From NCBI RefSeq assembly GCF_002177115.1, contig NZ_MVAG01000147.1, forward strand, positions 124,001 through 188,000: 64,000 bases of DNA, written 5' to 3'. Of this stretch, positions 51,375 through 60,075 are shown one piece after another. The stretch's first letter is position 1, and every line of letters begins with the position of its first letter. The notes beneath the pieces are model-generated. The model did no database searches. It saw only the letters and a program-made list of their open reading frames with translations, and was not told where the DNA came from. The stretch is from Chryseobacterium mucoviscidosis. GTDB lineage: Bacteria; Bacteroidota; Bacteroidia; Flavobacteriales; Weeksellaceae. Position numbers and translations under genes: made by a program.

Positions 51375-52241
51375 ATGAAGGCAGCCATTTATTCTCAGAA
51401 AAAAGATCTTGATACTTTTTTATATTTAAGCAAATTTATTTCCGAGCTGGAAAGCAGAGGTGTAAAATCTGTTTTGTACGATGAGATGGCTGAAGCGCTT
51501 CAGTTTTCAAAGATTTTTGAGACATTTAATAATAAAAAAGACCTTCTGGAGAAAGAAGTGGATCTTTTCTTCACTTTTGGCGGGGACGGAACGATTGTGA
51601 ATTCTCTCACCTTTATTGAAGATCTTGAAATCCCTATCGTTGGGGTAAATACCGGAAGATTAGGATTTCTGGCAAGTTTTACCAAAGAAGAAGCCTTTAA
51701 AGAGTTGGATTCTATTCTGAAAGGCGATGTTAAAACAAGCCGCCGTTCTGTAATTCAGGTTGTTTCACCTGTTCTGGAGGATTTTTTCCCGTATGCTCTA
51801 AATGACGTTACGGTATCCAGAAAGGAAACCACTTCCATGATTACAGTAGATTCTTATATTAATAATGAGTTTCTGAATGTTTTCTGGGGAGATGGTGTTA
51901 TTGTTTCCACTCCTACAGGTTCTACGGCGTATTCGTTGAGTTGCGGAGGACCGATTATTTCCCCAAACAATGAGAACTTCGTTATCACGCCTATTGCACC
52001 GCATAATCTTAATGTAAGACCTTTGGTTGTGAATGACAGCGTGGAAATTAAATTCGGAGTCGAAAGCCGCGTTTCACAATATTCTCTTTCTCTGGACTCG
52101 CGGTTGATTCATATTGAAACGGATCAGGAAATCGTGATTAAAAAAGCAGATTTTCAGATATTACTCGTTCAGCCGAATAACTTAAGTTTCTACGAAACCA
52201 TCCGCCAGAAGCTACTTTGGGGAAGAGATAAAAGAAATTAA
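51375..52241 (+). CDS. nadK: NAD kinase
   Basis: A 288-residue NAD kinase. Motifs: FTFGGDGTIVNSL (GGDGT 69-73), GVNTGRLGFLA, the ND at 143-144 (ALNDVTVSR, in place of the common NE), and TPTGSTAYSLSCGGPI. Phosphorylates NAD to NADP with ATP or polyphosphate. Full length, in operon with the CBS gene. Confidence 0.94.
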   Translation: MKAAIYSQKKDLDTFLYLSKFISELESRGVKSVLYDEMAEALQFSKIFETFNNKKDLLEKEVDLFFTFGGDGTIVNSLTFIEDLEIPIVGVNTGRLGFLASFTKEEAFKELDSILKGDVKTSRRSVIQVVSPVLEDFFPYALNDVTVSRKETTSMITVDSYINNEFLNVFWGDGVIVSTPTGSTAYSLSCGGPIISPNNENFVITPIAPHNLNVRPLVVNDSVEIKFGVESRVSQYSLSLDSRLIHIETDQEIVIKKADFQILLVQPNNLSFYETIRQKLLWGRDKRN

Positions 52242-52312
52242 GAATATTTTAAAAATTATTACCTTTACAGGAATTTAAAAACACCCTAATAATTTATATT
52301 AAAAAGCAAAAC

Positions 52313-53383
52313 ATGAGCAGAATTTTCCCGGCAGGAGTTGCCACAGGTCAATTAGTTACTGATATTTTTCAGCATGCTAAAGAAAACAAATTTGCATTAC
52401 CAGCAGTAAACGTAATTGGTTCCAGCAACGTAAACGCGGTTTTGGAAACTGCAGCAAAACTAAACTCACCTGTTATCATTCAGTTCTCTAACGGAGGAGC
52501 TGCTTACAACGCAGGAAAAGGGTTAAGCAACGACGGACAGAAAGCAGCTATTTTAGGAGCTGTAGCCGGAGCAAAACATATCCATACCCTTGCAGAAGCT
52601 TACGGAGCAACGGTAATCCTTCACACAGACCATGCTGCAAAAAAATTATTGCCTTGGATCGACGGATTGATGGATGCTAACGAAGAATTCTACAAGCAGA
52701 CAGGAAAATCTCTGTATTCTTCTCATATGCTGGATCTTTCTGAAGAATCTCTGGAAGAAAACTTAGAAATTTCAGCTCAGTATTTTGAAAGAATGGCTAA
52801 ACTTCAGATGACTTTAGAAGTAGAAATCGGAGTTACAGGAGGTGAAGAAGACGGTGTAGATAATTCGGATGTAGACAATTCTAAATTATATACGCAACCG
52901 GAAGATATCGCTTACACTTATGAAAAGTTAAAAGCTGTTTCCGACAACTTTACGATTGCTGCTGCTTTTGGAAACGTACATGGAGTTTATAAGCCAGGAA
53001 ACGTGGTTCTTACGCCAAAAATCCTTGATAATTCCCAGAAATACGTTCAGGAGAAATTCGGAACTGCTGAAAAGCCGATTAATTTCGTATTCCACGGAGG
53101 TTCCGGATCTACTTTGGAAGAGATCAGAGAAGCGATTGATTACGGGGTAATTAAAATGAATATTGATACTGACCTTCAGTTCGCTTACACAGAAGGAATC
53201 AGAGATTATATGGTAAACAATATCGATTATTTAAGAACTCAGATCGGAAACCCTGAAGGAGAAGAAAAACCGAACAAAAAATTCTATGACCCAAGAGTTT
53301 GGGTAAGAAAGGGTGAGGAAACTTTCTCTAAGAGACTGGTTCAGGCATTTGAAGATTTAAATAACGTAAATACGCTAAAATAA
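52313..53383 (+). CDS. fbaA: Class II fructose-bisphosphate aldolase
   Basis: A 356-residue class II aldolase of the FbaA type. The zinc ligands are in HTDHAAKKLL (His-x-x-His), EIGVTGGEEDGVDN is the second signature, and NFVFHGGSGSTLEEI carries the later histidine. It splits fructose-1,6-bisphosphate in glycolysis. The expression level is probably high, as the coding is GC-poor but regular. Confidence 0.94.
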   Translation: MSRIFPAGVATGQLVTDIFQHAKENKFALPAVNVIGSSNVNAVLETAAKLNSPVIIQFSNGGAAYNAGKGLSNDGQKAAILGAVAGAKHIHTLAEAYGATVILHTDHAAKKLLPWIDGLMDANEEFYKQTGKSLYSSHMLDLSEESLEENLEISAQYFERMAKLQMTLEVEIGVTGGEEDGVDNSDVDNSKLYTQPEDIAYTYEKLKAVSDNFTIAAAFGNVHGVYKPGNVVLTPKILDNSQKYVQEKFGTAEKPINFVFHGGSGSTLEEIREAIDYGVIKMNIDTDLQFAYTEGIRDYMVNNIDYLRTQIGNPEGEEKPNKKFYDPRVWVRKGEETFSKRLVQAFEDLNNVNTLK

Positions 53384-53390
53384 ATTATAA

Positions 53391-53437
53391 ATTTTAGATT
53401 ATAGATTTTAAATTATTTTTAATCTGTAATCTAAAAT
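53391..53437. terminator. fbaA terminator-like hairpin
   Basis: ATTTTAGATTATAGATT pairs with AATCTGTAATCTAAAAT with one mismatch. AT-rich, so it could be a weak terminator or a simple dyad. Confidence 0.5.
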
Positions 53438-53458
53438 TCAAAATCTAAAATTTTATAC

Positions 53459-54313
53459 ATGGCATTCGAGTGGTTTAAAAGAAAAGCACAAAATATTACG
53501 ACATCTACTGATGAGAAAAAAGACGTTCCCAAAGGTCTTTGGCATCAGACTCCATCAGGAAAAGTGGTGGAGCATGACGAATTGAAGAGAAATAATTATG
53601 TTTCTCCGGAAGACGGTTTCCATGTAAGAATAGGAAGTGCAGAATTTTTTGATATCCTTTTCGATGAAGGTAAATTCACGGAACTGGATGCCAATGTTGA
53701 AAGTATTGACATTCTGAACTTTAAAGATACGAAATCTTACACAGACCGTCTGAAAGAAGTAAAAGCTAAAACTAAACTTACCGATTCTATCAGAAACGCG
53801 GTAGGAACCGTAAAAGGTACTGAAATGGTGGTTTCCTGTATGGATTTTGCTTTCATCGGCGGTTCTTTAGGTTCCGTAATGGGAGAAAAAATCAGAAGAG
53901 CGATTGATTACTGTATCGAGAAAAAACTTCCTTATATGATTATCTGCCAATCCGGTGGTGCAAGAATGCAGGAAGCAACGTATTCTTTGATGCAGTTGGC
54001 TAAAGTACAGGCTAAACTGGCTCAGCTTTCAGAAGCAGGACTTTTATACATCGCTTATCTTTGTGATCCTACTTTTGGCGGAATTACAGCCTCTTTCGCA
54101 ATGACAGCAGATATCATCATGGCTGAACCGGGAGCTTTAATCGGTTTCGCAGGACCAAGAGTTATCCGTGAAACCATCGGAAGAGATTTACCGGAAGGTT
54201 TCCAGACTTCAGAATTCCTTCAGGAAAAAGGTTTTGTAGATTTTATCGTTAAAAGAACAGAAATCCGAGATACTGTTTCCAAAACAGTAAATTTATTAGC
54301 TGTAAAAGCATAA
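53459..54313 (+). CDS. accD: Acetyl-CoA carboxylase carboxyltransferase beta
   Basis: A 284-residue AccD. The carboxyltransferase core is normal (GGSLGSVMGEKI, QSGGARMQEATYSLMQLAK, LIGFAGPRVIRETIG). The N-terminal zinc ribbon is absent: the four cysteines expected near residues 29-52 are missing, and the place reads GLWHQTPSGKVV and NNYVSPEDGFH. I recall other Flavobacteriia being like this. It works with AccA to make malonyl-CoA. Confidence 0.93.
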   Translation: MAFEWFKRKAQNITTSTDEKKDVPKGLWHQTPSGKVVEHDELKRNNYVSPEDGFHVRIGSAEFFDILFDEGKFTELDANVESIDILNFKDTKSYTDRLKEVKAKTKLTDSIRNAVGTVKGTEMVVSCMDFAFIGGSLGSVMGEKIRRAIDYCIEKKLPYMIICQSGGARMQEATYSLMQLAKVQAKLAQLSEAGLLYIAYLCDPTFGGITASFAMTADIIMAEPGALIGFAGPRVIRETIGRDLPEGFQTSEFLQEKGFVDFIVKRTEIRDTVSKTVNLLAVKA

Positions 54314-54333
54314 TAATTGTAACAAAATAACAC

Positions 54334-54364
54334 AATCTCTCTCTAATTAGGGAGAGATTTTTTA
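54334..54364 (+). terminator. accD terminator
   Basis: AATCTCTCTCT pairs with AGGGAGAGATT (one wobble) across AATT, then a T-run. Confidence 0.85.
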
Positions 54365-54367
54365 TTC

Positions 54368-54880
54368 ATGAGAACTTTCAAGATATTTTTCAGTACCATC
54401 CGAAGTATGAGTTTTAAAAAGATTATCCGTCTTTTAACGCTTGTTCTTCCTCATCCTGTTTTCTCATTGCTCAGTTTTCATGCCACCGTTCAGGCATATA
54501 CGATTGCTCAGAAAAAATTCCCTAAAACCGCCTCTACCAATGGTGTGGGAAATGCATTCAGGCACGCATTGTGGTGCTGTTTTATTGCGATGTACTGCTC
54601 TAAAGTCTCCTCGCCTCAGAAAGCTCTGAAATTCTGTAAAAGAATCACCGATATGCACGAAGAACTATTCCCGAACAAGCCTCTGGAAACCAAAATGGAT
54701 CTTCACAACAATAAATTCGGGATGAATTACTTTAAAGAACTGCTTCCGGGAGTTCACCGCCAGTTTTTCGAGAAAAGTTTTTTCATTGAAGGCTTAGAAA
54801 AGAAAATGAAAGATGCTAAAGTTTTGAAAAATCTGGATGATGATTTTGAGGGGTTTTTGGTGTATCTGGATGAAAAATAA
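54368..54880 (+). CDS. DUF6973-type protein
   Basis: A 170-residue protein with the DUF6973 pattern: NGVGNAFRHALWCCFIAMYC followed later by MDLHNNKFGMNY. The conserved His and Asn residues suggest a hydrolase-like site, but no function is known. An N-terminal hydrophobic stretch (LTLVLPHPVFSLLSFHATV) may be a membrane anchor. It begins 4 bases after the accD terminator. Confidence 0.7.
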   Translation: MRTFKIFFSTIRSMSFKKIIRLLTLVLPHPVFSLLSFHATVQAYTIAQKKFPKTASTNGVGNAFRHALWCCFIAMYCSKVSSPQKALKFCKRITDMHEELFPNKPLETKMDLHNNKFGMNYFKELLPGVHRQFFEKSFFIEGLEKKMKDAKVLKNLDDDFEGFLVYLDEK

Positions 54881-54885
54881 ATTTA

Positions 54886-54987
54886 AACCATTAAGGAGAA
54901 TTAAGGTTTTAAGTTTAATTAAGATAAATCTTTCTGATTTTTAGGCTTTCCTTAATATTCTTAATTTCTTATTGAATCTTAATGGTT
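54886..54987. repeat. Inverted repeat around 102-bp spacer
   Basis: AACCATTAAG (54886-54895) and CTTAATGGTT (54978-54987) are exact inverted ends; the interior is AT-rich with further partial dyads. It sits between the DUF6973 and SpmAB genes. Confidence 0.5.
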
Positions 54988-55058
54988 CAAAGAAATAAAA
55001 GTTTTTTCAAGTTTTACTTATAATTTATTATCTTTTCTAAAATTTTTAATTTACTCAA

Positions 55059-56462
55059 ATGGTTCTCAGCAGAATTTGGTCGGCATTCATTATCATTGCC
55101 ATTGCCATTGCAGGTATAAAATACGTTTCATCAGGCAACTACAAAACTATTTTCAATGATATGGTTGTAGGGAAAGGCGGTGATACCGTACAGATTGCCA
55201 CTCAGAAAATGAATGCACTCTCTCCTGTTGTGCGCGACAGCCTCATGAAAAAGACTGATTTTGCCGACAGCAGGATTCATTATAAAACAGATTCTTTAAA
55301 GCAGGATGTAAAAGTGTACCGTGTTCAGGAATCGGATGGGGTAATCGGAACTTCTGAAACGGCAGTGAAAATCTGTCTCGGACTTATCGGAATTATGACT
55401 CTATTCATGGGCTTCATGAGTATTGCGGAAAAAGCAGGCGGAATCAATCTTTTAAGCCGGTTAATTCAGCCTTTTTTCTCAAAATTATTTCCCGATATTC
55501 CTAAAAACCACCCCGCTTTCGGGCATATGCTGATGAATTTCAGTGCCAATCTTCTCGGTCTGGATAATGCAGCAACACCTTTTGGTCTAAAAGCAATGGA
55601 AAGTTTGCAGACTTTAAATCCGAATAAAGACACGGCAAGTAACTCTCAGATCATGTTTCTCTGTCTTCATGCAGGAGGAATGACTCTAATTCCGGTTTCC
55701 ATCATTGCGATCCGCGCCTCGATGGGTTCAAAAACACCGACGGATATTTTTCTTCCGTGTATGATCGCTACATTTGCAGCAACTTTAGCTGCAATGATCG
55801 TAGTTTCCTTATATCAGAAAATCAACCTTTTAAAACCTGTAGTTCTTGCCTACGTCGGTGGAATTTCTGCCATAATCGCGTTGTTGGTTTTGTACCTCAC
55901 TCAATTAAGCAAGGATGATCTGGATGATTTCAGCAAAGTATTAAGCAACGGTTTAATTCTTTTCATATTTTTAGCCATTGTTCTTGGCGCTGTTTATAAA
56001 AAAATCAATGTTTTTGATGCTTTTATTGAAGGAGCAAAAGAAGGTTTTACAACCTGTGTAAAGATTATTCCTTATTTGGTCGGAATGCTGATCGCTATTT
56101 CGCTATTGAGAACTTCCGGAGTATTTGACGTAATTATCGATGGCATGAAATGGGTTGCTTATTCTGCAAATTTAGATTCGAGATTTGTAGACGGACTTCC
56201 GACCGCTTTAATCAAACCTTTGTCGGGTTCTGGAGCAAGAGGAATGATGGTTGATACCATGACAACTTTCGGCGCAGACAGTTTCCAGGGAAAATTGGCA
56301 GCAGTTCTTCAGGGAAGCTCAGACACAACGTTTTATGTCATTGCTGTTTATTTTGGAGCCGTAGCCGTAAAGAATACAAGATACACAGTAATTGCTATGC
56401 TTCTAGCTGATTTGGTGGGGATTATTACTTCTATTATATTAGCTTATCTGTTTTTCGCATAA
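55059..56462 (+). CDS. Fused SpmA-SpmB nucleoside-recognition protein
   Basis: A 467-residue membrane protein with two Gate (nucleoside recognition) domains: the N-terminal half is like SpmA (GLDNAATPFGLKAMESLQ, about 172) and the C-terminal like SpmB (FVDGLPTALIKPLSGSGARG, about 385). In Bacillus the two are separate spore-maturation proteins; the fused form is present in non-sporulating Bacteroidetes. The role is unknown. Followed by two small genes in the same direction. Confidence 0.86.
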   Translation: MVLSRIWSAFIIIAIAIAGIKYVSSGNYKTIFNDMVVGKGGDTVQIATQKMNALSPVVRDSLMKKTDFADSRIHYKTDSLKQDVKVYRVQESDGVIGTSETAVKICLGLIGIMTLFMGFMSIAEKAGGINLLSRLIQPFFSKLFPDIPKNHPAFGHMLMNFSANLLGLDNAATPFGLKAMESLQTLNPNKDTASNSQIMFLCLHAGGMTLIPVSIIAIRASMGSKTPTDIFLPCMIATFAATLAAMIVVSLYQKINLLKPVVLAYVGGISAIIALLVLYLTQLSKDDLDDFSKVLSNGLILFIFLAIVLGAVYKKINVFDAFIEGAKEGFTTCVKIIPYLVGMLIAISLLRTSGVFDVIIDGMKWVAYSANLDSRFVDGLPTALIKPLSGSGARGMMVDTMTTFGADSFQGKLAAVLQGSSDTTFYVIAVYFGAVAVKNTRYTVIAMLLADLVGIITSIILAYLFFA

Positions 56463-56464
56463 GT

Positions 56465-56764
56465 ATGAAAAATGATACTCGAAATATTTTTGAAAAATCT
56501 GCTGAGTTAGTTGGTGGATTACAAATATTTTTGTCTCCGTTTTTAATTGGAGTAGCTATTTCGGCAATAATATACTTTTCCAATCCTAATAATTTCACCC
56601 TTGTTATTGCGATTGTACTTCTTCTTTTAGCCACTGGTATCGGTATAAAATTGGCTACTAAGATTTATCGAAGCAAAAAAGGAACAATTGATTTTATATC
56701 TAAAACAGACTCAACCCCGGAAATTGATAAATTTTTAAATAAAGAAGAAAATGATCACAGATAA
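56465..56764 (+). CDS. Small two-helix membrane protein
   Basis: A 99-residue protein with two membrane segments (about 19-42 and 45-66) between a charged N-terminus and a polar tail. It starts 2 bases after the SpmAB stop and overlaps the next gene by 14 bases. Probably one operon. No family recognised. Confidence 0.65.
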   Translation: MKNDTRNIFEKSAELVGGLQIFLSPFLIGVAISAIIYFSNPNNFTLVIAIVLLLLATGIGIKLATKIYRSKKGTIDFISKTDSTPEIDKFLNKEENDHR

Positions 56765-57143
56765 AGAATTCACCCTACGATTAATACGCCAGTTAACTCA
56801 GGCATTAGAAAAGCTGATTTTGGATAAACCTGAAGAAAGTTTAATGCAGAAAGAGCTTGATTTTGAATCTTTAATGAAAGACATTTTTAAGTTTGATTTT
56901 ACAACGCTTTCATCAAAACCGAAAGAGGAAATCATAGAAATTGTTAATGAAAGACAGGAAAGAGACCATAAAGATTACTATGAAATGTTAGGAAATCTTT
57001 TCTATTTTAACGGAAAACAATCTGATAACAAAGATTTTTTAGATAAAGCAAAAACATTCTATGAACTGTATCTCCAAACCAGCGGAATTTTTGCACTTCC
57101 TGTTATCAACAGAATTTCAGAAATAAAAAAAGCACTTGAGTAA
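56751..57143 (+). CDS. Small helical cytoplasmic protein
   Basis: A 130-residue all-helical soluble protein (LIRQLTQALEKLILDKPEES, then DYYEMLGNLFYFNGK). It recalls the DUF6483 type of Bacteroidetes, but the match is from memory. It overlaps the membrane-protein gene by 14 bases. The stop is inside a hairpin terminator. Confidence 0.65.
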   Translation: MITDKEFTLRLIRQLTQALEKLILDKPEESLMQKELDFESLMKDIFKFDFTTLSSKPKEEIIEIVNERQERDHKDYYEMLGNLFYFNGKQSDNKDFLDKAKTFYELYLQTSGIFALPVINRISEIKKALE

Positions 57144-57152
57144 AGTGCTTTT
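57128..57152 (+). terminator. Terminator of the SpmAB operon
   Basis: AAAAGCACTT and its complement with a short loop, then TTTGTATTTTT. It overlaps the last stop codon and can also serve the convergent TonB gene. Confidence 0.75.
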
Positions 57153-57158
57153 GTATTT

Positions 57159-58043
57159 TTAGAACGTAATTTTGTATGATCCTGTAGAAGAAACACTCGC
57201 TTTTTCTGCTTTTACGTATTTCTTAACCCACGATATCGCATTCGAACTGATACATGGATCCGAAGTTCCGCCCGATCTTCTCGCCGAAACAACGTTTCCT
57301 GCTTTATCTACAGTGTAAGCAATGGTAATCGTTCCGCTTGCTGTACAGTTATTCGCGGGTTGTGATCCTCCTCTTCCCATCGTTCCGGGGATAAATCCTA
57401 CCAGTTTTCTGTCGATTCCGACTTTGCTGTCACCATTTCCGTCTCCGCCTAAAGGATCTCCTGCATTTCCGATTCCGTTTCCGTCACCCTGGCTTCCTGC
57501 TTTTGTCCCACGTCCTCTGATTAGATTTCCAATAGCAGCGTTTCCTTTGCCGTCTCCATTTCCTGTTTTTGAATTGGCGGTTGCAGCGCCGGATTTTTTT
57601 GTATTTTTCGTTGCAGAGGTACTCGTGGAAGTCTTTTTACTTTCCGCTTTGGATTCTTCTTTGTTTGAAACCGAAATTTTGGCATTGTTTCCCGTTATAA
57701 TTTTGTCTTTTGCCTCTGTTTTTTTGGTTTCAGGTTGTGGATCCGGCTGGATAACGGTCTTGGTTTCAGGCACAGCGGTTTCTGCAGGTTCAGAAGAGAC
57801 TTCTTCTGTCGCAGCAGCAAGGCTTCCCGGCTGATCTGCCGGTTCTTCTACCCCATTTCCGTTTCTGTTGTCTCCAAAATTAACCAGCATGGTTGTAATA
57901 ACTTCTGGCTGTTCATCGAGTTCCGGTTTCAGTTTATACAGAAAAACAAATAAAAGAATGGCAGACCAAATGAGAATAGAAAGCACTGCGCTTTTTATCC
58001 TGTCTCTGTTTTGCTCATCTTTACTGATTATATGGCTTCTCAT
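57159..58043 (-). CDS. TonB/TolA-like energy transducer
   Basis: A 294-residue inner-membrane anchored protein: one membrane segment at about 18-40, a long Ser/Thr/Lys/Gly-rich periplasmic spacer with GDGKGNAAIGN and GDGNGIGN stretches, and a C-terminal TonB-like domain with GTITIAYTVDKAGNVVSARRSGG. It couples the ExbB-ExbD proton motor to outer-membrane receptors or to Tol-like functions. The Gly-rich spacer is unlike the Pro-rich one of classical TonB. Confidence 0.82.
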   Translation of the reverse strand: MRSHIISKDEQNRDRIKSAVLSILIWSAILLFVFLYKLKPELDEQPEVITTMLVNFGDNRNGNGVEEPADQPGSLAAATEEVSSEPAETAVPETKTVIQPDPQPETKKTEAKDKIITGNNAKISVSNKEESKAESKKTSTSTSATKNTKKSGAATANSKTGNGDGKGNAAIGNLIRGRGTKAGSQGDGNGIGNAGDPLGGDGNGDSKVGIDRKLVGFIPGTMGRGGSQPANNCTASGTITIAYTVDKAGNVVSARRSGGTSDPCISSNAISWVKKYVKAEKASVSSTGSYKITF

Positions 58044-58069
58044 TTTAAAATTCTCCTTACTTCGAAGAG

Positions 58070-58468
58070 TTATTTATCTTTAACGGTTGCAATGGCAATA
58101 TTGAATTTATTTTTTTCGGCAATTTCCATTACAAAAACCACGTCTTTATGAAGGGTATTTTCGTCTGCTCTTATGGTGAAAGATTTATTCGCCTGACCTG
58201 TTAATTTATTGACAATGGTCTGTTCCAATTCTCCTCTGTTCACAGAATTATCGTCTACAAAATAAGACCCATCCGGTTTTACGCTCACCACCAAAGGATT
58301 CGGAATATTGTCTGCTGCGGTATCTGCTTTTGGTAATTTTACATCGATCGCACTTTGGTTGGCTGCCGAAGAAGTTACCATAAAGAAGATCAGCATCAGC
58401 AAGATAACATCTGTCATCGCTGCCAAACTGAACTCCGGATTTGCTTTATTTCTTCTCTGAATTTTCAT
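58070..58468 (-). CDS. ExbD/TolR-family motor protein
   Basis: A 132-residue protein with one membrane segment holding the essential Asp20 (FSLAAMTDVILLMLIFFMV) and a periplasmic domain. Together with the ExbB/TolQ gene upstream and the TonB-like gene downstream it forms a three-gene energy-transduction operon, the only one seen in the window. Confidence 0.88.
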   Translation of the reverse strand: MKIQRRNKANPEFSLAAMTDVILLMLIFFMVTSSAANQSAIDVKLPKADTAADNIPNPLVVSVKPDGSYFVDDNSVNRGELEQTIVNKLTGQANKSFTIRADENTLHKDVVFVMEIAEKNKFNIAIATVKDK

Positions 58469-58525
58469 CTGTTGATTCTGATTTTATGTTTGTCAGATGG
58501 AACCTTTCGGTTTCATAAGAAAAAA

Positions 58526-59230
58526 TTATAACGGTTTATTGATAAGGTCTAAAAATTCTCCGGACATATTTTGTGCCTTCAATACAAACTTATCAATTCT
58601 TGTAAGTAATAAATTGTAAAAAAAGTTTGCCGGAATTGCTACAGCAAGACCTACTGCTGTTTGTCCCAATGCAGTATAAATGCCTTCAGACAAAGTTTTC
58701 GGGGAGAAAGAACCCGTTGCATGAGACAAATTGAAGAATGCGATGATCATCCCGATTACCGTTCCCAAAAGTCCCAACATAGGAGCAATACTTGGAACCA
58801 CAGCCAAAAGATTCAGATTTTTTTCCATGTTGGCAACCTCAACCTGAGCCTGAGATTCCATCGCACTTACGATATCCGAAACAGGGCGCCCCAATCTGGA
58901 AATTCCTTTTTCTAAAATTCTGCCTTCCGGAGAATTTTGTCTTTTACAGTAATCTGCCGCAGACTCTATTTTACCATCTCTGATAAAATCTTCGATATTA
59001 TCCATAAAATTGGCATCTGTTTTTGAGGTTAATCTTTTAATAAAGAAAAAGCGCTCAAAGAAAAGATATACGGAAAATACACCGAGCAACAACACGGTTA
59101 CCATCACTATTTTAGCGAAAGCTCCTCCGTGGAACATGATTTTCCAAAATGAGAATTCTAAATCGTCTGCCGCTACTGAAGGTGCAGCAACCTGGGCAAA
59201 TAAAATCTGAGTAAGTTCCGTTAACAGCAT
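58526..59230 (-). CDS. ExbB/TolQ/MotA-family proton channel
   Basis: A 234-residue protein with three membrane segments (about 36-55, 135-160 and 175-200), carrying PSIAPMLGLLGTVIGMIIAF and GIYTALGQTAVGLAVAIP. It is the first gene of the minus-strand ExbB-ExbD-TonB operon and forms the proton channel of the motor. The N-terminus is a short signal-like hydrophobic stretch. Confidence 0.9.
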   Translation of the reverse strand: MLLTELTQILFAQVAAPSVAADDLEFSFWKIMFHGGAFAKIVMVTVLLLGVFSVYLFFERFFFIKRLTSKTDANFMDNIEDFIRDGKIESAADYCKRQNSPEGRILEKGISRLGRPVSDIVSAMESQAQVEVANMEKNLNLLAVVPSIAPMLGLLGTVIGMIIAFFNLSHATGSFSPKTLSEGIYTALGQTAVGLAVAIPANFFYNLLLTRIDKFVLKAQNMSGEFLDLINKPL

Positions 59231-59404
59231 TAAAGTGTATTTTTATAAAAGTTGTAACGACAAAAGTAATGGAATATTATGAATTGAACTCTTAAAAATT
59301 GCTTAAAAACAACTTAAAGTTTGTTATTTTCATAAACAGCAAATTTCTTTCCAAAAAACAATTTGAAAAGAAATCTGATATAAAAATGTGGAGAAAGATT
59401 ACAC

Positions 59405-59866
59405 TTAATCTTCGTCTACCTCTATTTCTTCCTGCTTGAATTCACATTTCAGCCTGAAAGGAATCGGCGTGTCTGATCCTGTATAGAAATCATCAATCGT
59501 TCCTTTCCAGATTACCTGAAGTTCTCCTTCTTCATTTTTCTCAAACTGAAGCTCGTTATCATAAATAAAAGCTTCCTCGTCATCAAAAAGATCTACTTCG
59601 GTATATGTATCTTCATCAGAGTCATTAATGGTGATGGTTTTTCCTTCTATTTCCGCGGAATCAATAGGGAAATCGAATACTTCAAGAGAGAGTTGCGGAA
59701 AGTTGTACTGTAATGAATCATCCTCTACATGATCCAGACTGTCATCCGTAATAATTTCAACTTCCAGAAAATGTTGTTGATTGCTGTAAACCGCTTTGCA
59801 ATAAGTATTTCTGATATTGTACTTTAGCGTTTCGTCCGGATGGTAAATTTTTAAAATCCCTTTCAT
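59405..59866 (-). CDS. Acidic protein of unknown family
   Basis: A 153-residue strongly acidic protein (DDSLDHVEDDSLQY, EIEVDED at the end), beta-rich and without a signal peptide, membrane segment or cysteine cluster. No domain is recognised. It stands alone on the minus strand. Confidence 0.6.
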   Translation of the reverse strand: MKGILKIYHPDETLKYNIRNTYCKAVYSNQQHFLEVEIITDDSLDHVEDDSLQYNFPQLSLEVFDFPIDSAEIEGKTITINDSDEDTYTEVDLFDDEEAFIYDNELQFEKNEEGELQVIWKGTIDDFYTGSDTPIPFRLKCEFKQEEIEVDED

Positions 59867-60075
59867 TATTTCTTAAAAAAAAGAGCGGTAATAATATGAT
59901 TGTTAAACGTTTTCAACAAAGATAAAAAATAGATTGAACGTGAAAAATTTTTTGAAAAGTATTTTTAAAAAATCTGTTTTAAATTAATATAATAAGACTC
60001 TAAAATTTTAAACTTATGAAAAAGTGCCGCTATATGATAACGACACTTATACAAAAATTTAATTATTAAAATAAG

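Noticed and set aside
57322..57834. 170-codon plus-strand ORF opposite the TonB-like gene
   Set aside because: Its Pro/Phe/Leu-rich composition is the antisense of the Gly/Ser-rich spacer of the TonB-like protein, which has a membrane anchor and a C-terminal domain in its own frame.
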